NCBI RefSeq assembly: GCF_030161635.1
Contig: NZ_BSUO01000001.1
Location: 372,001-436,000, forward strand
Reading direction: 5' to 3'
Source of the DNA: Mobilicoccus caccae
GTDB lineage: Bacteria > Actinomycetota > Actinomycetes > Actinomycetales > Dermatophilaceae
DNA: 64,000 nucleotides
Below the pieces are notes generated by a model. It did not search any database, was not told the DNA's origin, and saw only the letters and a program-made list of their open reading frames with translations. The position numbers and the translations under genes were made by a program. Within the stretch, counting starts at the first letter, position 1. Each line of letters opens with the position of its first letter. Shown here piece by piece: positions 57,399 through 64,000 of the stretch.

Positions 57399-57436
57399 GG
57401 CAGGGAAATGGTCGTCATCACGACCATTTCCCTGCC
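57399..57436. repeat. Perfect 17-bp inverted repeat between clpC and the YqeY-like gene
   Basis: GGCAGGGAAATGGTCGT pairs perfectly with the complement at 57420-57436 around a CATC loop. No T-run follows and a strong clpC terminator already lies 60 bases upstream. It could be a second terminator, an operator or an RNA leader structure. Confidence 0.75.
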
Positions 57437-57548
57437 AGGGTGGATGTCGGCGTGACGGCAGATCCGAGCCGGTCCCTTCCCGGTTCGGGATCTCGCCGCG
57501 AGCACTATGTCTATGGCGGACGTATGCGCCGGCACGTAGCGTCGAGGG

Positions 57549-57959
57549 ATGACCGACCTCATGCCACCCGGCCGCGGGATCCGCGAGTTGTTGCGGGCCA
57601 CCCTCACCGAGCGGATGCGCGCGCGTGACACCGATGCCGTCAGCGCGTTGCGTACCGCTCTGGCGGCCATCGACAACGCCGAGGCCGTCCCGATCGAGGA
57701 CGAACAACGCGCCACGGGCGGGTCCGCGCACGTCGTCCTCACGTCCGGGACGGCCGAGGTCGACCGTCGGGAACTCTCCGAGGAGCAGATGCGGGGCCTC
57801 GTCGCCGCCGAGGCCGACGACCTGGCCGAGCTGTCACGACGACTCGGTGAGTCCGGGGCGGCCGACGCGGCGCGCACGGCATTCGAGCAGGCCGCTCATC
57901 TGCGGTTCCTCCTCGACGTCGCCGCCGACCGCGCGAAAGGTGAGTCCGGCGCCGGCTGA
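57549..57959 (+). CDS. YqeY/GatB-tail-like small protein
   Basis: 136 residues from ATG 57549. The helical start L-R-A-T-L-T-E-R-M-R-A-R-D-T-D-A-V-S-A-L-R-T-A-L-A-A-I-D-N-A-E resembles the YqeY family, whose domain is related to the tail of GatB in tRNA-dependent amidation. The middle is less typical and the second half is an alanine-rich helix bundle. Function is unknown. It lies upstream of the N-acetylglutamate synthase gene with a 71-base gap. Confidence 0.65.
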   Translation: MTDLMPPGRGIRELLRATLTERMRARDTDAVSALRTALAAIDNAEAVPIEDEQRATGGSAHVVLTSGTAEVDRRELSEEQMRGLVAAEADDLAELSRRLGESGAADAARTAFEQAAHLRFLLDVAADRAKGESGAG

Positions 57960-58030
57960 CGTCCGCGCGCCGGGGACACGCGGGCGAGACCCGTCGTCCG
58001 GCACCGGGGCCTCGGCGGGATACTGGCCCG

Positions 58031-58528
58031 ATGATCGAGGTCAGCCGCGCCCGCACCTCCGACGTCGAGGGCATCCACAGGCTCGTCGAGCCCCAGGCGG
58101 GCCGGCGCGTCCTGCTCGCCAAGGAGACCGTCGCCTACTACGAGAGCGTCCCGGAGTTCCGGGTGGTGCGCGACGAGGCCGGCGAGGTGGTCGGCTGCGG
58201 CGCCCTGCACGTCATGTGGCGTGACCTGGCCGAGGTCCGCACGTTGACCGTGCGCGAGGACCAACTGGGGACCGGGGTCGGGTCGGCGCTGCTGCACCGC
58301 CTCATCGAGGACGCCCGCGAGATCGGCGTCTCCCGGGTCTTCTGCCTCACCTTCGAGACGGACTTCTTCGCCCGCCACGGGTTCGAGGCCATCGAGGGGA
58401 TCCCGGTCGAGCACGAGGTCTACTCCGAACTGCTGCGCAGCTACGACGAGGGTGTCGCGGAGTTCCTCGACCTCGAGCGGGTCAAGCCGAACACCCTGGG
58501 AAACACGCGGATGCTGAGGATCCTCTAG
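58031..58528 (+). CDS. argA: Amino-acid N-acetyltransferase (short, GNAT-type N-acetylglutamate synthase)
   Basis: 165 residues from ATG 58031. Transfers acetyl from acetyl-CoA to glutamate, the first step of arginine synthesis. The acetyl-CoA motif is V-R-E-D-Q-L-G-T-G-V-G-S-A-L-L-H-R-L, preceded by A-E-V-R-T-L-T. F-F-A-R-H-G-F-E-A-I and a C-terminal N-T-L-G-N-T-R-M are also visible. Stand-alone GNAT enzymes of this size (Rv2747 in M. tuberculosis) fill the ArgA role in actinobacteria, without the kinase-like domain of the E. coli enzyme. The next gene starts right after its stop. Confidence 0.82.
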   Translation: MIEVSRARTSDVEGIHRLVEPQAGRRVLLAKETVAYYESVPEFRVVRDEAGEVVGCGALHVMWRDLAEVRTLTVREDQLGTGVGSALLHRLIEDAREIGVSRVFCLTFETDFFARHGFEAIEGIPVEHEVYSELLRSYDEGVAEFLDLERVKPNTLGNTRMLRIL

Positions 58529-58920
58529 GTGGCGCGCACGAAGCGCCGCGCCGGTGCCGGCAGCCCGGAGGTCACGAGTGTCACCGTGTGCCAGGCCTGC
58601 TGGGCCGGTGACTCCGCCGAGGTGATCGGGTCGGCGCCGATCTGCGGGCTGGGTGAGCGCCCCGACGTGCGCACCCGCGGCATCGACTGCTTCGGCGTGT
58701 GCGAGGGGGACAGCGTCGGTGTCGTGCAGCCCTCGGTGCAGGGCCGCCGCGCGGGGGCCGGCCGTGCTGGCTGCGCGAGATCCACGACCCCGATGTCATC
58801 GAGGCCGTCGCCGGCTGGCTGGAGGCCGGCGGTCCGGGCCTGGCCGACGAACCCGACCTCGTCGCCATCCACGCCTTCACCCCCTCCCGCCGCATCCGCA
58901 CCGAACACGAGGACACCTGA
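58529..58920 (+). CDS. (2Fe-2S) ferredoxin-like protein of thioredoxin fold, frameshifted
   Basis: About 130 residues when repaired, from GTG 58529, directly after the argA stop. The four candidate cluster cysteines are in V-T-V-C-Q-A-C and D-C-F-G-V-C, the pattern of thioredoxin-like 2Fe-2S ferredoxins, followed by V-V-V-Q-P-S-like V-G-V-V-Q-P-S. The frame fails at the G5 run 58753-58757; one added G gives the family phrase R-R-A-G-G-R-P-C-W-L-R-E-I-H-D-P and ends at 58920. The redox partner is unknown. Confidence 0.7.
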
Positions 58921-59157
58921 GTCGAACTCGTCGCGGTGGGGTGGGCGGCGTACCGACGGTCCGGGCGAGTCCGTCCGGGAAGAACAACACGGACTACATC
59001 GACGGTGGCTTCTCGAGAAGAGAGGCATCTGACCTGCAGCGATGCTCATCGGCCTGTGCTCGATGTTGTCGGTGTCGTTCTTCGATCCCGCAGCCTTTGC
59101 ACCGTCATCGGCCGCGATCTCTCGCTCGTACCCGAATCAGCCGCCCAACTCCTCGGC
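58921..59157. other. Intergenic gap between ferredoxin and ABC-2 ATPase genes
   Basis: About 240 bases between convergent genes. I see no open frame with a ribosome binding site, no RNA gene and no strong hairpin here. Confidence 0.4.
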
Positions 59158-60174
59158 TCAGGTGTCGAGGCCGGAGGCGTAGACGCGGCGGACGACGTCC
59201 TCGATGTCGGGTTCCTCGATCGACAGGTCACGGACGTCGGTGCGGCGGGTGACGGCCGCGAGCAGCCGTGCGGCGGAGGTCTTCTCGGTGTCGAAGGCGA
59301 GGCGTTGGCGCAGGCCGTCCGCCTCGGAGCCGACCAGGTCGACGCCCGCCAGGGGCGTGCCGTCCTCGTCGGACAGGTCGGTGAGGTCGGGATGGGGGAG
59401 TTCGAGGTCGACGACGAGCACCCGCCGCGCTCCCATGGACCGCGCCAGCGACGGGAGGTCGCCGTCGTACAGCAGCCGGCCCGAATCGACGAGAAGCACA
59501 CGGTCGCAGAGGTGTTCGATGTCGCTCATGTCGTGGGTGGTGAGCAGCAGGGTGGTGCCGTGCCGCTCGCGCTCGGCCCGGAGGAACTGCCGCAACTGCG
59601 CCTTGGACAGGACGTCGAGGCCGATGGTCGGCTCGTCGAGGATGACCAGGCCGGGGGAGTGCAGCAGGGCCGCCGCGAGCTCGCCGCGCATGCGCTGGCC
59701 CAGGGAGAGCTGCCGGACCGGGGTGTCGAGGAACGCGGCCAGATCGAGCGCGTCGACGAGTTCGGCGGTCCGCTCGCGTTCGCGTTCGGAGCTCAGGCCG
59801 TGGATGGCCGCGAGGATCGGGTAGGTCTCGCGCAGCGGCAGGTCCCACCACAGTTGGCTGCGCTGGCCGAAGACGACGCCGATGCGCCGGGCCAGGTCGC
59901 GGCGCCGGGTCGTGGGGTCGAGGCCGCAGGTGCGGACCTCACCGGAGGTCGGCACGAGGATGCCGGTGAGCATCTTGATCGTCGTCGACTTTCCCGCGCC
60001 GTTCGCGCCGATGTACCCCACGGCCTCGCCGGCCCCGATGCGCAGGGACAACCCGTCGACGGCCCGGACCACCCGTCGCGACAGTCCCTTTCGTACGGAG
60101 AACTCACGCACGAGGTCGCGGGTCTCGATGATCGTGCTGCCCGATGGATCGGTCTGGGCCGTATGGGGGGTCAT
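59158..60174 (-). CDS. ABC-2 type transporter ATP-binding protein
   Basis: 338 residues from ATG 60174, with GGAGGTGGAGG upstream. Exporter-type ATPase: Walker A G-A-N-G-A-G-K-S-T, the Q-loop region V-V-F-G-Q-R-S-Q-L-W-W-D-L-P, signature L-S-L-G-Q-R-M-R-G-E, and L-V-I-L-D-E-P-T-I-G-L-D with H-loop T-H-D. The Q-R-S-Q-L-W-W-D-L-P phrase marks the subgroup paired with ABC2_membrane_6-type permeases (viologen/multidrug-type exporters). Its start overlaps the preceding permease by four bases, so the three genes form one operon. Confidence 0.88.
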   Translation of the reverse strand: MTPHTAQTDPSGSTIIETRDLVREFSVRKGLSRRVVRAVDGLSLRIGAGEAVGYIGANGAGKSTTIKMLTGILVPTSGEVRTCGLDPTTRRRDLARRIGVVFGQRSQLWWDLPLRETYPILAAIHGLSSERERERTAELVDALDLAAFLDTPVRQLSLGQRMRGELAAALLHSPGLVILDEPTIGLDVLSKAQLRQFLRAERERHGTTLLLTTHDMSDIEHLCDRVLLVDSGRLLYDGDLPSLARSMGARRVLVVDLELPHPDLTDLSDEDGTPLAGVDLVGSEADGLRQRLAFDTEKTSAARLLAAVTRRTDVRDLSIEEPDIEDVVRRVYASGLDT

Positions 60175-60998
60175 CCTCCACCTCCCTGGTAGTGGCGGGT
60201 GCCGATGCGCCAGCACCCCAGGGCGAGCACCCAGGTCCAGGCGGCGACGAGCGGTGTGGCCCAGGCGAGCTCGGGCCGCAGCCACGACAGCGAGTCCGGC
60301 GGTGCGACGTCGAGGAGTCCGAGCGCGGGCACGTATCCGGTGAAGGCCACCGGCACGGCGAACACGAACGCGACCGCCAGGCCACGGCCGAAGATCGACG
60401 CCGGCTGCTGCGAGGCGTACCGGCCGCCGTACGTGAAGGCGTTGGTCATCTCCTGTCCGTCGACGAGGAAGAACTGCAGCCCGGCGGCGGCGACGAACAA
60501 CGCCGCGAACAGGGCGATGGAGGAGGCCAGGCACAGCGCCAGCAGCACCGCCTTGGCCGGTGACCACGCGATGTCGACGACGGTCAGCGCCCAGCCGAGG
60601 ATGACGACCGACAGGGCTCCCCACCCGAGACGGCGCAGCGCGACCTCGCTCGTCACCAACTGGCCGAGTACCGACAGGGGCCGGAGATGGAACGCCTCGA
60701 GGGTGCCCGTGCGCAGGTAGAGCGGGATGCGGTCGACGTGACCGAACAGCACCTGCGAGAACGAGAACCCGACATGGGCGATGCCGAACAGGAGGCACAC
60801 CTGCGCGAACGACAGCCCGCCGAGGGAGTCGACGTTGTGGAAGACGATCCAGACCTCGGCGAACTCCACGAGACCGACGAGGATCGACGCGACGACGTCG
60901 AGGGCGAAGGAGGTCGAGTACGCCTGCTGGCTGCGGATGCGGGAGAGCACGAGCAGCCGGTAGGCGTGGGCGGCCCGGCGCAGGTCGGCGCGGGGCAT
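60171..60998 (-). CDS. ABC-2 family permease, second subunit
   Basis: 275 residues, start ATG 60998, about six membrane helices. The N-terminal R-I-R-S-Q-Q-A-Y-S-T-S-F and the middle I-P-L-Y-L-R-T-G-T-L-E-A-F-H-L-R-P-L belong to the ABC2_membrane_6-type exporters. With the sister permease upstream it forms the channel. Substrate unknown; export of a lipid, drug or cell-envelope precursor is possible. Confidence 0.85.
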   Translation of the reverse strand: MPRADLRRAAHAYRLLVLSRIRSQQAYSTSFALDVVASILVGLVEFAEVWIVFHNVDSLGGLSFAQVCLLFGIAHVGFSFSQVLFGHVDRIPLYLRTGTLEAFHLRPLSVLGQLVTSEVALRRLGWGALSVVILGWALTVVDIAWSPAKAVLLALCLASSIALFAALFVAAAGLQFFLVDGQEMTNAFTYGGRYASQQPASIFGRGLAVAFVFAVPVAFTGYVPALGLLDVAPPDSLSWLRPELAWATPLVAAWTWVLALGCWRIGTRHYQGGGG

Positions 60999-60999
60999 G

Positions 61000-61854
61000 T
61001 CAGCCGCCCTGGACGACGAGGCGGCGGGTGCCGGCCGCGAGAAGGACCCGGCCGAGGAGGACCAGCGCGACGAGCCAGCCCACCTGCTGGGCCACGAGCC
61101 ACCAGATGTCCGGCCCGGTCACCCGTCCGGACAGGATGTCGATCGGGTGCTGGAGCATCGAGGGGAAGGGCGTCAGCATCGCCATGGCCCGCAGCCAGTC
61201 GGGCATGAGCGCGAGCGGGAAGACGAGCCCGGCGAAGAACCCGGACACCACCATGTAGAAGGTCTGGATGCCGCGGATCTCGATGACCCAGAACGAGCTC
61301 AGTTGCATGACGAACCGCGCCAGGAACGAGATGACCAGCGCCAGCGCGATGCCGAGCAGCCCCGCGATCCAGGGGGCCAGGTGGCCCGGGAGGACGATGC
61401 CGACGGTGAGGGCGCCGACGGCCACCGTCGGGAGTCCTCGCAGGACGATCGAGGCGAGCGCGCGGCCGAGATCCTGGGCGAGGAACGTGGTCATGAGGTC
61501 CAGGGGCCGGGCGAGGTCGACCGCGATGTCGCCGGTCCGGACCCGGTCGGAGACCTCGGTGGTGCCCCAGATGGCGAGCGCGCCGATGGCCGACTGCGTG
61601 AGCCAGTTGTAGGTCATGAGGCTCTGGCCGGTGTACCCGGCGGCGGCGACGCTCCCGCCCCCGACGATGGCCAGCAGCACCGCGCCACGGATGTAGCCGA
61701 AGGTGACGTTCGCGACGATGCCCGCCACGGCCGCGAGGCGATAGGCGGTGAACCGGCGGAACCCGGCCAGGACGAGGACGAGCAGCATCCGGACGACCTG
61801 GCGCGCGCCGACCGTGCCGACCGGCTGGGGGAGGGCGGGCGCGGGTGCGGACAC
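61000..61854 (-). CDS. ABC-2 family permease, first subunit
   Basis: 284 residues from ATG 61854, about six membrane helices, first gene of the exporter operon. The segment R-V-R-T-G-D-I-A-V-D-L-A-R-P-L-D matches the equivalent loop of the sister subunit, indicating an ancient duplication. The two permeases are separated by one base. Confidence 0.85.
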   Translation of the reverse strand: MSAPAPALPQPVGTVGARQVVRMLLVLVLAGFRRFTAYRLAAVAGIVANVTFGYIRGAVLLAIVGGGSVAAAGYTGQSLMTYNWLTQSAIGALAIWGTTEVSDRVRTGDIAVDLARPLDLMTTFLAQDLGRALASIVLRGLPTVAVGALTVGIVLPGHLAPWIAGLLGIALALVISFLARFVMQLSSFWVIEIRGIQTFYMVVSGFFAGLVFPLALMPDWLRAMAMLTPFPSMLQHPIDILSGRVTGPDIWWLVAQQVGWLVALVLLGRVLLAAGTRRLVVQGG

Positions 61855-61991
61855 AATCGGCCAGCCTAGCCCAGGGCGGCCGGTGGCGTACGCGGATGCG
61901 GGACCCGCGCCGAGGGGGTTCGTCCCCGTGGGCGGGGCGCGGCGGCCCGCCCAGATGGGGCTCGCCGGACGTCGCGCAGTCCGCCGGCTGA

Positions 61992-62885
61992 TCAGGCGGG
62001 GAGGCGGTAGCTGCTGTCTCCGACGGGTTCGACGAGGCCGTCCTCGATGAGGGAGGCGAGGCAGCGCTCACGCTTGGCCTCGTCGGCGGGCCAGGCCGCC
62101 GCGAGGTCGGAGGCCGCCACCGGATCGGGGCTCTCGCGGAGCAGTGCCATGAGGCGTCCGCGCACCTGCCGGTCGGTGTCGGCCCAGGCCTGCCCTCGCC
62201 GTGCGGGTCCGTCGTAGGCGGGGGAGCCGGCGCGGCGCCAGGCGCACAGGTCCTCCACCGGGCAGGCCGCGCACCGCGGGGATCGGGCGGTGCAGACGAG
62301 CGCGCCGAGTTCCATGGCCGCGACGTTCCACGTGGCCGCCTCGGCGTCGTCCTCGGGGAGCAGCGAAGTGGCCAGCGACGACTCCGCCCTGGTCAGGGTC
62401 GCCGCGGGGAGGGCGTCGCCGGTGACGAGCCGCGCGTGCACGCGCCGGATGTTGGTATCGACCACCGTCGTACGGATGCCGTAGGCGAAGGTGGCGACCG
62501 CGGCGGCGGTGTAGGCGCCGACGCCCGGGAGCGCGAGCAGCGCCTCCTCGTCGGCCGGGACCTGCCCACCGTGACGCTCGACCATCGCCGTGGCAGCTGC
62601 GTGCAGGCGCAGCGCCCGCCGCGGGTAGCCGAGGCGATCCCACATGCGCACGGCCTCGCCCGGGGAGTCCGCCGCCAGGTCCGCCGGGGTGGGCCAGCGC
62701 CGCATCCAGGCCGACCATGCGGGCTCCACCCGGGCGACCGGCGTCTGCTGGCTCATGACCTCCGAGACGAACACGCCCCACGGCGTGCACCCGGGCTCGC
62801 GCCACGGCAGGTCACGGCCCGCGCTCGCATACCAGGTGAGGACGCGACGATGGATCTCGGCCAGGGGCGGGTCGAGGGTGCTCAC
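61992..62885 (-). CDS. mutY: A/G-specific adenine DNA glycosylase
   Basis: Removes adenine mispaired with 8-oxoguanine. 297 residues from GTG 62885. The catalytic glutamate is Glu42 in V-S-E-V-M-S-Q-Q-T; the helix-hairpin-helix L-P-G-V-G-A-Y-T-A precedes Asp143 in V-V-D-T-N-I-R-R-V. The 4Fe-4S loop is C-x6-C-x2-C-x5-C (C-T-A-R-S-P-R-C-A-A-C-P-V-E-D-L-C). The NUDIX-like 8-oxoG-recognition domain of longer MutY proteins is missing, as in other actinobacteria. Position downstream of clpC echoes Rv3589. Confidence 0.93.
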   Translation of the reverse strand: MSTLDPPLAEIHRRVLTWYASAGRDLPWREPGCTPWGVFVSEVMSQQTPVARVEPAWSAWMRRWPTPADLAADSPGEAVRMWDRLGYPRRALRLHAAATAMVERHGGQVPADEEALLALPGVGAYTAAAVATFAYGIRTTVVDTNIRRVHARLVTGDALPAATLTRAESSLATSLLPEDDAEAATWNVAAMELGALVCTARSPRCAACPVEDLCAWRRAGSPAYDGPARRGQAWADTDRQVRGRLMALLRESPDPVAASDLAAAWPADEAKRERCLASLIEDGLVEPVGDSSYRLPA

Positions 62886-62904
62886 GGCGAGGGAGTCTGT
62901 CAGA

Positions 62905-63411
62905 TCACTCGTCGTCGAACGTCGTCATGGCCTCGTGCATGGCGCGCAACACGTCACGCGCGGTGCGCAGCGACTCGTCGTCGAACTCCGCCAGGCCCTT
63001 GGCGATGTGCATGCCGAGGGGGACGAAGTAGGCGGAGGCCGTCTCGTGGCCGTGGAGGGCGTAGCGCAGGATGACGCGCCGCCGGTCGGTCGGGTCGTCG
63101 GCGCGGGTGACGTGCCCGGAGGAGACCAGACGCTCGACGAGGTAGGTGACGGCACCCGAGCTGAGGCTGAGCATCGCGGCCAGCTTGGACGGACTGAGCG
63201 GCTTGCCCTGCTGCTCGGCCGTGTAGATGAGCGTGAGCGCGCGGAAGTCGGTGGCGTGCAACTCGTGGTGGTGGGCGAACCGGTGGGCCAGGCGGTCGCT
63301 CTCCAGCGTCATGTCGCGCATGAGATCGCCCAGGGCGCGGGCCAGTTCGACGCGCTGCTCCGAGGATTTCGCCTTGTCGGCTCCGTCGGCCGGCGCTCCT
63401 GATGACCTCAT
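62905..63411 (-). CDS. MarR-family transcriptional regulator
   Basis: 168 residues, start ATG 63411. Winged-helix core: A-T-D-F-R-A-L-T-L-I, L-S-P-S-K-L-A-A-M-L-S-L-S-S-G-A-V-T-Y-L-V-E-R-L and the wing D-P-T-D-R-R-R-V-I-L. Divergent from an MMPL-type exporter, the usual local repressor arrangement in which a ligand releases the repressor from the shared promoter. Confidence 0.88.
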   Translation of the reverse strand: MRSSGAPADGADKAKSSEQRVELARALGDLMRDMTLESDRLAHRFAHHHELHATDFRALTLIYTAEQQGKPLSPSKLAAMLSLSSGAVTYLVERLVSSGHVTRADDPTDRRRVILRYALHGHETASAYFVPLGMHIAKGLAEFDDESLRTARDVLRAMHEAMTTFDDE

Positions 63412-63430
63412 GCGCCCAACCCTACCTGTC

Positions 63431-63463
63431 TCTCATTGACTGAGAAGTTCAATTGATGAAAGA
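63431..63463. promoter_or_regulatory. AT-rich divergent promoter/operator between marR and the MMPL gene
   Basis: A 60-base region with imperfect dyads: TCTCTCATTGA on one side resembles the complement of TTGATGAAAGAG on the other, and TTCAATTGA is itself palindromic. It is by far the most AT-rich patch nearby and separates two divergent starts, so it is the likely MarR binding site. Confidence 0.5.
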
Positions 63464-63472
63464 GTGCTCCTC

Positions 63473-64000
63473 ATGCCGTCTGCTCCTGCGATCCTCGACG
63501 CCCGGACCTCCGACACGACGCCTCGCCCGGTACGCGCACCGGCCCGAGCCGTCACCGGACCGCGCTCCTGGATCGCCCTCCTCGTGTTGCTCATCGCCTG
63601 TGGTGCCGTCTTCGGCCTCGTCGACTCGACGTCGAGCTCCAGCGCACCCGCCACCCTTCCCGCGGAGGCGGAATCACAGCTCGTCGCAGACGAACTCGCC
63701 ACCTTCCCCGACGCGGATCTCGCACCGGTCATCGGTGTGGCCACCCGGGTGGACGGCGGGCAGCTCACGCAGGCCGACCTGGACGCGTTCACGCAGGCCA
63801 GGGAGCGGATGATCGCCGTCGACCGTGGGCCCGGCACCGAGAACACGGCCGACGCCGAGAACTCCGACGCCGCCGATCCCGGCGCGGTGCCACCGGTGCC
63901 GCTGCCGACGGACGACGGTGAGGCGGCCACGATCCTCGTGCCGGTCTCGGTCGACGTCGACGGGGGCGACCTCGCCGACATCGTCGAGAAGATCCGCTCC
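63473..64000 (+). CDS. MMPL/RND-family exporter, N-terminal part (cut by window end)
   Basis: 176 codons from ATG 63473 remain open at the window end. A Pro/Ala-rich cytoplasmic head is followed by one membrane helix (residues 33-50, W-I-A-L-L-V-L-L-I-A-C-G-A-V) and the start of an extracytoplasmic domain with D-A-D-L-A-P-V-I-G-V-A-T-R and an acidic Asn/Asp loop near residues 120-140. This layout matches MMPL transporters, which export lipids or drugs by proton motive force. The divergent MarR gene supports a ligand-induced exporter. The rest lies beyond the window. Confidence 0.7.
   Translation, partial: MPSAPAILDARTSDTTPRPVRAPARAVTGPRSWIALLVLLIACGAVFGLVDSTSSSSAPATLPAEAESQLVADELATFPDADLAPVIGVATRVDGGQLTQADLDAFTQARERMIAVDRGPGTENTADAENSDAADPGAVPPVPLPTDDGEAATILVPVSVDVDGGDLADIVEKIRS

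Noticed and set aside
55110-57731. Minus-strand open frame of about 870 codons opposite clpC
   Set aside because: Antisense shadow of a well-supported gene; composition is the mirror of clpC codons and no domain is recognisable.
63433-63981. Minus-strand open frame opposite the MMPL gene start
   Set aside because: Ser/Arg-rich antisense shadow. The plus-strand frame has a membrane helix and a matching divergent MarR.

Overview
The window is high-GC actinobacterial DNA. Its core gene order (ppa, dacB, zincin, tilS, hpt, ftsH, folE, folP, folB-folK, DUF3180, DUF2520, lsr2, lysX, clpC, mutY) is the block known from Mycobacterium tuberculosis H37Rv (Rv3628 down to about Rv3589). LysX, Lsr2, a Ku with a lysine/alanine tail and FhuF-like iron reductase also fit Actinobacteria. 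The Micrococcales (Dermatophilaceae/Intrasporangiaceae type) is my best guess, by inference only.

Layout. 1-1.43 kb: visibly AT-richer DNA with a secreted protein and a lipoprotein, ending at an exact 3' half of a tRNA-Thr(CGT). This is read as the displaced attachment site of an integrated element lying to the left. 1.8-3.2 kb: broken aspartate racemase and a toxin-antitoxin-like pair. 3.5-14.5 kb: cutA, then the conserved housekeeping run for pyrophosphate, cell wall, tRNA-Ile lysidine, purine salvage, FtsH and folate. 14.6-15.3 kb: small membrane protein and the nucleoid protein Lsr2. 15.4-48.4 kb: a roughly 33-kb accessory stretch that separates lsr2 from lysX. It holds a FhuF-like protein, a Tat-exported amidohydrolase, an NHEJ locus (split LigD, Ku, Nei-like glycosylase), a large sugar-uptake and catabolism locus (21.5-33.3 kb), panB-panC, DoxX, an M20 hydrolase with an MHS transporter, TrpB2, and a peptide ABC importer with leucyl aminopeptidase facing a PAS-PucR regulator. 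48.5-57.3 kb: lysX, a BASS transporter, tandem hairpin repeats, MerR/VOC and clpC. 57.5-64 kb: YqeY-like protein, N-acetylglutamate synthase, a 2Fe-2S ferredoxin, an ABC-2 exporter, mutY, and a MarR repressor facing an MMPL exporter cut by the window end.

The sugar locus is the best candidate for an undescribed pathway. A ribose-type ABC importer, two FGGY kinases, a PfkB kinase, an AraD-type epimerase, a ManA-type isomerase and an aldolase-like TIM barrel (Lys218 proposed as Schiff-base residue) sit around one LacI regulator and one perfect operator. No aldose isomerase or polyol dehydrogenase is present, which suggests that ketopentoses, or a sugar cleaved by the unusual aldolase, enter directly.

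Data quality matters here. At least 17 single-base frameshifts break genes including tilS, ftsH, folE, lysX and clpC. Nearly all are repaired by adding one base to a G or C run, so they look like homopolymer under-calling and not true pseudogenes. Gene ends below are given for the repaired reading. An apparent FtsH-FolE fusion vanishes on repair. An internal deletion in the peptide-binding protein is not explained this way.
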